Source: Paeniglutamicibacter antarcticus
Lineage (GTDB): Bacteria > Actinomycetota > Actinomycetes > Actinomycetales > Micrococcaceae
Assembly: GCF_900010755.1 (NCBI RefSeq)
Contig: NZ_CZJT01000085.1
Location: 1 to 64,000, forward strand
DNA: 64,000 nt
Direction: 5' to 3'
Shown: one piece after another, positions 8,595-16,886 of the stretch
Layout of the letters: each line of letters begins with the position of its first letter
Numbering within the stretch: position 1 is the first letter of the stretch
Notes under the pieces: generated by a model
Told to the model about the DNA's origin: nothing
The model's database searches: none
What the model saw: the letters and a program-made list of their open reading frames with translations, nothing else
Made by a program: the position numbers and the translations under genes

Positions 8595-9440
8595 TTAGGC
8601 GTTCCACAATCCGTAGGAGTCCGCCAGGTCGGCGATCTTCTGGGCGCGTGCCAGACGCGGCAGGTAGGAGCCGTCGCCCACCGAGGCGCCCGCCGCGTGG
8701 GCGTCGAGCATATCGTGGGCCCAGTGCAGTTCATCGGCGCTCGGCGAAAGGCCGATGTTGATCTCGTCGACCTGGGTGCGGGAGAGCGCCAGCTTGCCGG
8801 TCATACCCATGGAAGCGGTGATTGCGGAATCCGCCAGGACCTCTTCGGCGCCGGCGCCCGGTGCCGGCGGTCCGTCGATGGCGCCGGGCAGCTTGCCCAC
8901 GCGGGAGGCGACAACCAGCTTGCCGCGGGCGTAAGCCAGTGCCAGCGGGTCGCCGGAAACGCCGGTGTCCTTGCGGAAATCGTTCACGCCAAAGGCCAAC
9001 CGGAAGGTGCCCGGGGCCGAGGCGATGGCAGTTGCGTTTTCAATGCCGAGGGCCGATTCGACCAGGGCGAGCACCGGGGTGCCGGCCTGCAGGCGCATGG
9101 CGGTGTAGGTGACCTGCTCTGGCTTTTCCGTCATGGCCAGCATGACGCCACGCAAGCCCGGGACCTTGGAGAGCGCGGCAAGGTCCTTGGCCCAGAAATC
9201 GGTGTCGATTCCGTTGACGCGGACCCAGGCCGTCATTCCGGTGGAAAGCGCCTCCACAACATTGTTGAGGGCCTCGTCCTTCTTGTTGTCCGGGACTGCG
9301 GCTTCCATGTCAAAAATGATGGAGTCTGCTTCGGAGGCCAGTGCCGGTCCGAAGTCCTCGGGCTTGGCCGCATTAACAAGCAGCCAAGAGCGGGAGAGTT
9401 TAGCGGGAAGGGAAGCTGCGCGACGATTACGGAATGCCAT
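8595..9440 (-). CDS. CoA-ester lyase (HpcH/HpaI aldolase / CitE-like)
   Basis: A 281-residue citrate-lyase-beta-like TIM barrel. Members cleave or form acyl-CoA esters such as malyl-, citramalyl- or hydroxymethylglutaryl-CoA with Mg2+. RSWLLVNAAKPEDF marks the start of the barrel, DSIIFDMEAAVPDNKK carries an acidic metal-binding residue, and WVRVNGID and VLALVESALGIENA carry the Arg and the second Glu. LAFGVNDFRKDTG supplies the final Asp. The ATG at 9440 starts the conserved part; in-frame codons further upstream encode no family-like sequence. It faces the acyl-CoA synthetase across a shared terminator, and an acyl-CoA made by one could feed the other. Confidence 0.84.
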   Translation of the reverse strand: MAFRNRRAASLPAKLSRSWLLVNAAKPEDFGPALASEADSIIFDMEAAVPDNKKDEALNNVVEALSTGMTAWVRVNGIDTDFWAKDLAALSKVPGLRGVMLAMTEKPEQVTYTAMRLQAGTPVLALVESALGIENATAIASAPGTFRLAFGVNDFRKDTGVSGDPLALAYARGKLVVASRVGKLPGAIDGPPAPGAGAEEVLADSAITASMGMTGKLALSRTQVDEINIGLSPSADELHWAHDMLDAHAAGASVGDGSYLPRLARAQKIADLADSYGLWNA

Positions 9441-9606
9441 ATCAGATAGCCTACCGAGTTCGCGACCTAACCTTCCACCTATGAACAGGTGACTCGGAAC
9501 GCAGTATTGCCCTAAGCACAGCGGGCGTAACCACTTTTTGTAGGAAACCACCAACGCGGTTCCTTGCGTGAGCTGGCCGAAGGCAACTGCTCGCTGGCCC
9601 CCACCA

Positions 9607-10050
9607 TCAATTGAGGCAGATCGGCCGGACGCTCTCGCGCTCGGTGGGGTTCGGTGCGCAGGGAGCGACATGCAACAGCGAAAACGCTCCGCCATAGAGC
9701 GCAAGGATCACATTGCAATGGACTTTATACAGGGTTTCCGGCACCAGGCGCACCCACTGCCCGTGGAATTCGTGCACATCTCCCTCGCTGTACTTTCCGC
9801 CCTCTGACAGCAGCTTCAGCACCAGGTGATGCACTAGGTTTGGGGCACCTTGGGGAAAATCGGCGAAGTCCTCAACTCCGGCGATCAGCTCGGGCAGTCC
9901 CTTGTTGGTGAGCCCCACCGAGTAGCAGACTTCCTGCCGGTACTCCGGGTCAGCATCATAGACAACGCAGTAGTCATCCCGATCGATCTGTTCCCGAATT
10001 GGTCGCAGCATCGCCAGGCTTTCGGGATCCGCCGCCGGTCCGTGGAACAC
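9607..10050 (-). CDS. DUF4262 domain-containing protein (downstream member of a pair)
   Basis: A 147-residue protein with the DUF4262 pattern: IDRDDYCVVYDADPE, then VCYSVGLTNKGLPELI, a middle HHLVLKLL helix, and VRLVPETLYKVHCNVILALYGG. The function is unknown; the domain is widespread in actinobacteria and is usually cytoplasmic. The GTG start at 10050 is preceded at five bases by GGAGG. It lies 16 bases downstream of a second, diverged DUF4262 gene, so the two form a small operon. This copy lacks the N-terminal MCxxCDG motif found in its neighbour. Confidence 0.8.
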   Translation of the reverse strand: MFHGPAADPESLAMLRPIREQIDRDDYCVVYDADPEYRQEVCYSVGLTNKGLPELIAGVEDFADFPQGAPNLVHHLVLKLLSEGGKYSEGDVHEFHGQWVRLVPETLYKVHCNVILALYGGAFSLLHVAPCAPNPTERESVRPICLN

Positions 10051-10066
10051 GTCGTCCTCCGTGCCC

Positions 10067-10540
10067 TTAGTTTTTCCGGCCGGAGATCGGCCCGTGGACG
10101 GCAGGAGTCGCGAGGGCTTTGTACATCAGCGCCGGGGTTGCCGGCGGAACCTCGCGATCCATGAAATGAATCTCCAGCACCCTGGTGCCGTGCCCATAGC
10201 GGGCGTAGGCGCCCAGGGCGTATTTGGTGGCCCCGTGCATGGTGGAAAAATACAGCAACCGTCCATCCACCGAGTGTGCGGTGTGCCCGTTGTCGAAGTG
10301 TTCGTGGCGTTTGATCACCGTCGAGGCAAAACCGGTGAACATCGTGTTGGTGTCGGCCATGTCCAACCCGCGGACCAGGAACTCCGGTTGCCCAAGCTTG
10401 GTGAGCCCAACGGTGTAACCGAAGCACCGGCGTAGGTTCGGATCCTCCACATATTGGAAGGCCCAGCCGTGCTGTTCAATCAGGTGGTTGATGTGGCGAT
10501 CGACTTTCGTGGCCGACCATCCATCGCACTGCAGGCACAT
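10067..10540 (-). CDS. DUF4262 domain-containing protein (upstream member of a pair)
   Basis: A 157-residue DUF4262 protein. It opens with MCLQCDGWSATKVDRHIN, where the Cys-x-x-Cys is typical of the family and could bind a metal. It continues with HGWAFQYVEDPNLRRCFGYTVGLTKLGQPEFLVRGLD, the core of the domain. The ATG at 10540 is preceded by AGGAG at eight bases; a longer TTG-started reading begins at 10669 but adds unconserved sequence. The role is unknown. The two adjacent DUF4262 proteins are clearly diverged from each other, which suggests an old duplication and perhaps a hetero-oligomer. Confidence 0.82.
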   Translation of the reverse strand: MCLQCDGWSATKVDRHINHLIEQHGWAFQYVEDPNLRRCFGYTVGLTKLGQPEFLVRGLDMADTNTMFTGFASTVIKRHEHFDNGHTAHSVDGRLLYFSTMHGATKYALGAYARYGHGTRVLEIHFMDREVPPATPALMYKALATPAVHGPISGRKN

Positions 10541-10738
10541 GGTTCCCGCTCCTTGGTCCAAAGGGATCTTTCGTTGACACCACCCAGTGTTCGACGTTCC
10601 ACCCATGCCGTGGGGCGTTTTTTGAAAATTGTGGATAACTTTCAGCTCCCACGGCAACGGCGGCTCCAAGGCCCCTGTCCGTGGGTCCTCGAAGCCGCCT
10701 GGTGTGAAGCACTGTTGGATTTTTATGCGGGTCTGCGG

Positions 10739-11958
10739 CTATTCAGCTTCCGGAACCGCCGAGAGCAGTCTTTCAAACAGCTCGCCCGGGGCCGTGCCGT
10801 TGACCACGTAGTCGCCCACTACCTATTGGCGGTACTTGGCCGGGTTGTGGGAGGAAACGGTGCGGGCGTTGCGCCAATGCCGGTCCAGTGCCCGACCCGA
10901 TGCCGTGGCCGAAGCCCCTCCCACCTCAAACAATTTCCCTGTGCATCCGAGCACCGCGTCGATAACCGTGCCCTGGACGCCAAAAACATGCGCGTCACCG
11001 GCAGCCAGCAGATCCCGGGCCTCGAGCCCTGCATCCATCGCGGTGCTGGCCTCGTCGATGCTCGCGGCGGCGCCCAGCACCGTGGAGCGCACCGAGGCCA
11101 CGGTGCCAAAGCACTCCCCAAGCACCTGCAACGCCACCGGGTCCCGGCGGGCCGGGACCGCCGGATTGAACAGGTTGCGGCTTCTGCCGCGGACAAATTC
11201 CGTCACTTCGCCCAGTGCCGCGGCGGCAATTCCGGCCAGTGCTGCCAAATGAACCAGCTGGTAGGTCGCGTGCAGGACGGATCCGTGCGGTGCGCCCGCA
11301 TCCCGCGGGGTCAGGTGTGCCGGGTCCACGGGAACCTCGGTGAAGACGGTGGTTCCGGATCCGGTCAGGCGTTGGCCAAAGCCGTCCCAGTCGTCGAGGG
11401 TATTCACCCCGGAGTGGGATGTCGGCACCAGCACCGTGACGGGGATGTCTTGGCCCGCCTCGCGATGCACAGCACTGACCAGGATCCAATCGGCGTAAAT
11501 CGATCCCGTGCTGTAGTACTTCGTGCCGTTGAGCACCAGCTGCCCGTCACGGGCGGTTACTTCCGTGGCCTGCTGGGCGAAGACGCCAGTGCGCCCGCGA
11601 TCCGCGCAAACCAGCTGCGACGAAATTCCTCGTTCGGATGGTTCCTGGTGAATTCGACGAACCCGATATGACCGCGCAAGGCCTGCACGATGTTGGAATC
11701 GGCAGCACCGAGGTCCACCAGCAAAGTGAAGAATTGTTGGTGGCTCGCGCCGAATCCGCCGTGCTCTTGTGGCACACGCAGCCGCCCGAATCCAGCGGCT
11801 AAAAGATCGCGAATCTCTGCAAAGGGCAACCGGCGCTCCCGTTCGCGTTCGATGGCACCGGCCGCAATGCGCCCAAATATCGGCCTGAAGATGCCCCTCA
11901 ACTTGGCTGTTTCCGGCTGGACAAAAACGGGGTCTGCTATCGACTGGGTGTTAGCCAT
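10739..11958 (-). pseudogene. Acyl-CoA dehydrogenase-like monooxygenase (DszC/SfnB type), frameshifted and with an amber codon
   Basis: Two reading frames together make one flavin-dependent enzyme of the acyl-CoA dehydrogenase fold used in desulfurisation-type monooxygenases. The start at 11958 overlaps the preceding monooxygenase stop by eight bases. Frame one gives about 130 residues (LPFAEIRDLLAAGFGRLRVPQEHGG and the region up to SWFARIAGA). After about 11600 the protein continues in another frame with GVFAQQATEV, then LVLNGTKYYSTGSIYADWIL and the C-terminal helices. A TAG at 10823-10825 then interrupts the frame, and 27 further sense codons (VVGDYVVNGTAPGELFERLL and a short tail) run to the natural stop at 10739-10741. 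The segment expected around the frameshift also looks shortened. At least two lesions exist, so it is inactive unless these are sequence errors. Confidence 0.82.
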
Positions 11959-13009
11959 GTGCGAGCACCGGTTCCTTTCCACCTAACCGGTTGGGCCCGA
12001 AGACGCCTCGGTATACGGCCCCCGGGTGGTTTTTCGGCAACCTGTCGTGCCCGAAGATCTTCTTCCGCAGCGTCCCCGGTTCATAGGCGGTCTTGGCCAG
12101 CCCGCGGGCCTGGAGCGTGGGCAGGATGCGTTCGTTGAATTCCAGGTAGGTGTCGGGCAGCCGCCAGTTCATCACGTTGATCCCGTCGATGCCCGCCTGC
12201 TGCCAGGTGGAGAGCTGGTCGGCGATCTCGTCGGGTGTCCCCGCCACGACACCTCGTTCGATGCGGTTCTTGGCCAGGTCGGCGAGGGTGGGTTCACGAT
12301 CCGGTGTCGCGGCGCGCAGCCAATCGACGAACCCTTGTCCCCCGTTGTTGGGAATGTTGCGCAGCTCGGTGTCCTCGGGCAGCCGGGAGCCATCGGGCAG
12401 GATGCCCAAGGACGTATGGGTCAGGTACCCCACCACCGAGGAGTACTGCGCGATATCCGCTCGCTTGGCATCGATTTCCCGGTGGGTGGAGCCGACGATG
12501 AAGCTGATGCCCTGGAAGAACTTGAGGTCCTCTGCCCGGCGCCCCGCACGAACCACTTCGGCCCGGGCGTTATCGGTGTGGAGCTTGGCCCCCGCAGGGT
12601 CGGGCGGTCCGATGAACACCGCCTCGGCATGCTTGGCGGCGAAGCTGATGCCGCGCGGGGAGCCGCCGGCCTGGAAAAGCAGCGGGGTGCGCTGCGGCGA
12701 GGGGGACGGCAGGTGCGGTCCCTCCACCTTGTACCGGGCACCGACGTGGTTGATCTTGTGGATCTTCGACGGGTCCGCGTAGCGCCCGCCGGCCTTGTCC
12801 ACCAGCAGCGCCCCTTCGTCCCAGGAGCCCTCCCAGAGCTTGTAGGCGACATCCAGGTACTCGTCGGCCCAGTCGTAGCGGGCATCGTGCTCGGCCAGGG
12901 CGTCGTAGCCGAAGTTCCGTGCCGCGTTTTCCTGGGTGCTGGTCACGATGTTCCACGCGCTGCGGCCGGCGGAGATGTGGTAGAGGGTTACCAACAGTTG
13001 GCCCGGGAA
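11951..13009 (-). pseudogene. C-terminal three quarters of an NtaA/SnaA/DszA-type FMN monooxygenase, split by an insertion
   Basis: This part encodes about 352 residues of a luciferase-like, FMNH2-dependent monooxygenase of the NtaA/SnaA/DszA/SoxA group. It starts at FPGQLL and continues through HISAGRSAWNIVTS, WADEYLDVAYKLWEGSW, VEGPHLPSPSPQRTPLLFQAG and DGINVMNWRLPDTYLEF. These segments correspond closely to the intact paralogue at 20799-22226. The missing first 113 residues lie at 14836-15174, on the other side of a TnpB-bearing element. Joining 14836 to 13009 restores one uninterrupted frame of 465 residues against 475 in the paralogue. The uninterrupted minus-strand frame that runs on through the element is accidental. 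Confidence 0.88.
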
Positions 13010-14835
13010 TGTGTATGCGTACGAATGAATACCTTCGGGTGCGGCGTTGTCCACGTCCGCAGGCAAGCCCATGCCGGGTTGTCCCGCCACGGGTGCCAAC
13101 TGCCGACGGGGTTGTCCACATCCCTGCCGGGCCGGACCCAAACCGTCGGCGGGGCGGCGGATGATTGAGACATGGACAACAATATCCAGGCAACCAAGGC
13201 GTCCGCCGTGCAGGATCCCGCCCGCCCTGCCGGCGGCTTGCGGAGGATCGCGGCCCCCTTCGTGGTCGCCACGCCGGGCGGGGTGCGGATCCGCACCCGG
13301 CTGCGTCCTACCGAGGCCGAGGCCCGCGTGCTGAGGCTGGTCGGGGAACACCTGGGGCACCTGTACCGCACGGACCTGGCCGTACGTGTGGCCCTGGGCC
13401 GCGTCCCTGCAGCCCAGCGGGGCCGCGCCGGACGCAAGCGGAACCTCACCGCGTTTTCGTCTTCCCGCTGGGCCGGGTCCATCACCCGGGCCGCCGAGGA
13501 CCAATACCAACTCGGTATGCGCGCCCTGGCAGCGGAGGTCTCCCACCTGCGGGCAGCGACCGGGGCCATGCAACGGCGGATCGCGGTGCCCGCCGGCCAG
13601 AAGCTCGGGAAGGTTCGCGGCTACGGGAACGAGGCGGAACGCTTCCAGAAAACCCGCCGCCTGGCCCAGCTGAAGGAACACCTTGAGGTCGCCCAGGCGG
13701 CGCTGGCCGCGGGGCACCCCTCGATCACGCTGGGTGGCAGGCGGCTCTGGAAGACCCGCAACCACCTCGGCGACACCGATCTCACCCGGGCGCAGTGGGA
13801 GGAACGCTGGTCCGCCTCCCGGATGTTTTTGACCGCTGACGGTGAATCCGGGTGTATCGGCGGCAACCAGACCATCCGGCTGACCGACACCGGAAACCTG
13901 GCCGTGAAGGTCCCCGCCCCTCTGGTCCCGGTGCTGGGCGACCGCCTGGTGCTGTCGGTCCCGGTCGCGTTCGCCCACCGCAGCGACGAGTGGGCTCACC
14001 GGGTCGCATCACGCCGGTGCGTTCGCTATGACATCGGCTTCGATCCCAAGAAGGGGCGCTGGTACCTGGCTGCCTCCTGGGGCTACGGCGACACTCCGGT
14101 CCCGGGACTCGCGGCGCTGCAGGCCGGCGGGCTCGTCGGTGTGGATTTGAATGCCGACCACCTGGCCGGTTGCCGGTTGGTTGGCTCCGGCAACCCGGTC
14201 GGGACACCGGTCACGATCCCTCTGGAGCTGGCCGGGCTGAACGCTGGCACCCGGGACGGGCGGCTGCGGGCGGCGATCACCACCCTGCTGGATTTCGCCC
14301 GGGACACCGGCGCCACCGCCATCGCCATCGAAAACCTGGACTTCCAGGACGCCCGGAGCGCTGGGCGTGAGGCCATGGGCCGCGGGGCGAGCGGAAAACG
14401 TTTCCGGCGCACCGTGCACGGGATCCCGACCGGGAAATTCCGGGACCGGCTGGTGGGGATGGCCGCCAACCGCGGACTATCCGTGATCGCGGTGGACCCG
14501 GCCTACACTTCCAAGTGGGGCGGCCAGCACTGGCACAAACCCCTCCAGGCAGCTTCCGGTGGGACGGTGACGCGGCACCATGCCGCGTCCGTGGCCATCG
14601 GCAGGCGCGCCCTCGGATGCAGGATCAGGCGACGGGAGGACGGTCCCCGCACTCGACAGCGGACGCTTACGGGCAAACCTAGTCCCAGGCCCGGCCAGGC
14701 ACCCGGGGGCGCGGCCATCGACAAAAGCCCGGTTCGCCCGGCGGCCACGAGCCGCCCGGGCCCGCCGGGAACCGGCCGACGGCAGACTCCCAAGACCGTT
14801 CGGGGATCACGTGCGATACTGGATTGCCCCTAAAA
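13010..14835. mobile_element. IS200/IS605-like TnpB-only element inserted in the monooxygenase gene
   Basis: The borders come from reconstructing the interrupted gene: removal of about 1,826 bases gives the empty site CCCGGGAAGGAACGG with the reading frame intact. AA occurs at both junctions, so each border is uncertain by two bases. No terminal inverted repeat and no target duplication are visible, as expected for IS200/IS605-type transposition. No TnpA (HUH Y1 transposase) gene is present, so the element would have to be moved in trans. The left 160 bases carry repeated GTTGTCC segments (near 13047, 13079 and 13109). The right end contains GGGGAT (14802-14807) and ATTGCCCC (14823-14830), which can pair weakly. 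Confidence 0.78.
13172..14833 (+). CDS. TnpB-related (OrfB) RuvC-like protein of an IS200/IS605-type element
   Basis: Up to 553 residues. The C-terminal half carries a RuvC-like fold: GLVGVDLNADHLAG near 323 gives the first Asp, and TAIAIENLDFQDAR near 385 gives the Glu. The third segment, VDPAYTSKWGGQHWHKP followed by VTRHHAASVAIGRRALG at about 465-480, aligns with the region that in canonical TnpB holds a CxxC...CxxC zinc ribbon and the last Asp. Here the cysteines are absent and His-His stands where the Asp is expected. This resembles a large actinobacterial subgroup annotated as TnpB-related. Canonical TnpB is an RNA-guided nuclease; whether this subgroup cuts DNA is unclear. The last 70 residues are Arg/Pro/Gly-rich and may overlap a non-coding guide RNA. 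Family confidence is good, activity unknown. Confidence 0.8.
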   Translation: MDNNIQATKASAVQDPARPAGGLRRIAAPFVVATPGGVRIRTRLRPTEAEARVLRLVGEHLGHLYRTDLAVRVALGRVPAAQRGRAGRKRNLTAFSSSRWAGSITRAAEDQYQLGMRALAAEVSHLRAATGAMQRRIAVPAGQKLGKVRGYGNEAERFQKTRRLAQLKEHLEVAQAALAAGHPSITLGGRRLWKTRNHLGDTDLTRAQWEERWSASRMFLTADGESGCIGGNQTIRLTDTGNLAVKVPAPLVPVLGDRLVLSVPVAFAHRSDEWAHRVASRRCVRYDIGFDPKKGRWYLAASWGYGDTPVPGLAALQAGGLVGVDLNADHLAGCRLVGSGNPVGTPVTIPLELAGLNAGTRDGRLRAAITTLLDFARDTGATAIAIENLDFQDARSAGREAMGRGASGKRFRRTVHGIPTGKFRDRLVGMAANRGLSVIAVDPAYTSKWGGQHWHKPLQAASGGTVTRHHAASVAIGRRALGCRIRRREDGPRTRQRTLTGKPSPRPGQAPGGAAIDKSPVRPAATSRPGPPGTGRRQTPKTVRGSRAILDCP

Positions 14836-15174
14836 GGAACGGTGGTTCTGCATCACGTTGGAGGTGTAGGCCAGGCCGATGTCCTTGGTGGCCACGGCCA
14901 GGGCACCGAGCAGCACCGCGGGGTCGTTGGACGGGATCTGCAGTCCCTCGCGCACGTTGTCCACGTATTGCCCGTCGGCCGGGCCATAGAGCCCGGTCAC
15001 GTCCGCGAAGAACATCGCGTCGAAGAGGCCCTCCTCAAGGGTCTTGGCCAGCTCGATCCACAGGTTCACGTCGTTGAATTCGTGCTGCCTGGCCTCGGGG
15101 TGCCGCCACTGGCCGTGGTGTATGTGGCTGGCGGTGTTCATCAGAAATGCGTTGAATAGCAGCGGCTTGCTCAT
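14836..15174 (-). pseudogene. N-terminal quarter of the split NtaA/DszA-type monooxygenase
   Basis: It encodes 113 residues starting MSKPLLFNAFLMNTASHIHHG and including DAMFFADVTGLYG and REGLQIPSNDPAVLLGALA, which match the intact paralogue at 20799-22226 nearly residue for residue. The fragment ends at SNVMQNHRS, where the paralogue continues with the substrate-binding region now found at 13009 and below. The ATG at 15174 overlaps the stop of the upstream ATPase gene (ATGA). The product alone would be non-functional. Confidence 0.88.
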
Positions 15175-16886
15175 GCGTTGATGCTCCTTGTCGTGTTCTC
15201 AGTGATCTCAAGCCGAGGTAGCGAGGCGAGAAGTTCTTGCGTGTAGGGATGTGCCGGCTCGTTGAAGATCTGGTCCGCGGTTCCCTGTTCGACGGCCTTG
15301 CCGTCCTTCATGACCAGCACTCGGTCGCTCATGTGGTGGATGACGCCCAAGTCATGAGAAATAAACAGATAGCTCAGTCCCAGTTGCGCCTGGAGATTGG
15401 TCAGCAGATCAAGTACCTGTGCCTGGACGGAGACATCCAGGGCCGAGACTGCCTCGTCGAGCACGATGACCTCAGGTTCAGGTGCCAGTGCCCGCGCGAT
15501 GGCCAGGCGTTGGCGCTGTCCTCCGGAGAGTTGGAGTGGATGCTTCTCCAGGTGTTCCACCTGCAGGCCGACCTGGCCGGCCAGTTCCGCAACGCGGTTG
15601 CTCCGTGTTTGGGCGGTGCTGAAGTCCCTGTGGTCCAGTGCATCCACCAGGATGCGTTCGGCGTTCCAACGAGGGTCGAAGGAACTGAGCGGGTCTTGGT
15701 ACACCACTGTGACCCTGCGGCGGCGCGGACGACGCTGGCTGGTGCTCAGCGAGGACCACGGCTGGCCATCGAGCAGCACTTCCCCGGTGTCCGGTGCCAG
15801 CTTGGCCGTGGTGCTCTTTCCCGACCCCGATTCTCCAACAATGCCCAAGGTTTCACCGGCTGCCAGGTTGAACGACACATCGTGGACCACCTTGCGGCGG
15901 ACCCCGTCGGGGCCGTCGTAGGACTTCCCCAGTCCGCGGGCTTCAAGAACGGGCCCGGCGTTCGCTGCGCGGACCCTGCGGGCTCGGTCGCTGGTGGCGA
16001 TGATGCCAGAGCGACCTTCTTTGGTCAGCGGGGTGCCCTTGGTGTGTGCCGAGGGCACCGCATCCAGCAACGCACGGGTGTATTCATGTTGTGGGTTGCC
16101 CAAGACCTCACGCACGGGGCCCTGTTCAACGATGGCGCCTCCTCGCATCACTGCAACGTCGTCGGCCAGCCGGGAAACCACCGAGAGATCGTGACTGATC
16201 AGGATAATCCCGGTGCCGCGGGCCTTCATGGCCGCCAACAGATCAAGCACCTGCGCCTGCACCGTGACATCCAACGCGGTGGTGGGCTCGTCGGCAATCA
16301 CGAGCGCCGGATCCAACGCTATCGCCGAAGCGATCAACGCACGTTGGCGCAGCCCGCCGGATAGCTCATCGGGACGCTGTCGGGAACGCATCTCCGGTTG
16401 CGGCACGCCCACGCTGTCCAATAACTCGATGGCCTTACGTCGTCGGGACGCAGCGTTGCCCCAACCGTGAAGTCGCAATGCCTCCTCGATTTCCTTTCCC
16501 ACCGGGCGCAGGGGATCCAGGGAGACCAAGGCGTCTTGGAGAATGAATCCAATATCCTTCCCTCGCACCTGTCGCCATAACCTTTCCGAGAGGGTGAGTG
16601 CGTTCCGGTTCGCGACCTCTAGTCGGGTGGCTTCGATGATGGCGTTGCGACCGGGCAGGCCAACCAGGGTACGGGCGGTCACCGACTTCCCGGATCCAGA
16701 CTCCCCCACGATGGCCAGGCATCGACCGGCCGACAATTCCAGCGACACGTTCTTCACGACGTGGTTGATCTTCTGGTGTCGTCCGGTGCCGACGGCAAAG
16801 GAGACATTCAGCGCGTGGACGGCAAGCAACGTCCGGTTCGCGGATGCCGCGGGCGCGGAAACTGGTTTTTCGACAAGTACGGTCAC
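15171..16886 (-). CDS. Fused dual ATP-binding protein of a peptide/nickel-type ABC importer (DppD-DppF fusion)
   Basis: A 571-residue protein with two ABC ATPase domains in tandem. NBD1 (about 20-270) has GESGSGKSVTART, LSGGLRQRALIAS and VIADEPTTALD, all intact. NBD2 (about 305-560) has GESGSGKSTTAK, LSGGQRQRLAIAR and VIVLDEAVSALD. Directly after the NBD2 P-loop, the paralogue at 62427 has TTTARMVLGLLAPDSG while this protein has STTAKLAPDTG, so about five residues of the helix behind the Walker A are missing. That in-frame deletion would be expected to damage nucleotide binding in NBD2. The GTG start overlaps the permease stop. The C-terminal stop overlaps the start of the broken monooxygenase. 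It would energise uptake through the two permeases at 16883-18777. Confidence 0.87.
   Translation of the reverse strand: MTVLVEKPVSAPAASANRTLLAVHALNVSFAVGTGRHQKINHVVKNVSLELSAGRCLAIVGESGSGKSVTARTLVGLPGRNAIIEATRLEVANRNALTLSERLWRQVRGKDIGFILQDALVSLDPLRPVGKEIEEALRLHGWGNAASRRRKAIELLDSVGVPQPEMRSRQRPDELSGGLRQRALIASAIALDPALVIADEPTTALDVTVQAQVLDLLAAMKARGTGIILISHDLSVVSRLADDVAVMRGGAIVEQGPVREVLGNPQHEYTRALLDAVPSAHTKGTPLTKEGRSGIIATSDRARRVRAANAGPVLEARGLGKSYDGPDGVRRKVVHDVSFNLAAGETLGIVGESGSGKSTTAKLAPDTGEVLLDGQPWSSLSTSQRRPRRRRVTVVYQDPLSSFDPRWNAERILVDALDHRDFSTAQTRSNRVAELAGQVGLQVEHLEKHPLQLSGGQRQRLAIARALAPEPEVIVLDEAVSALDVSVQAQVLDLLTNLQAQLGLSYLFISHDLGVIHHMSDRVLVMKDGKAVEQGTADQIFNEPAHPYTQELLASLPRLEITENTTRSINA

Noticed and set aside
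11951..13999. A single 682-residue minus-strand open frame that looks like a monooxygenase with a long N-terminal extension
   Set aside because: The first 330 codons are the antisense of the TnpB-related gene. The true N-terminus lies at 14836-15174 beyond the element.
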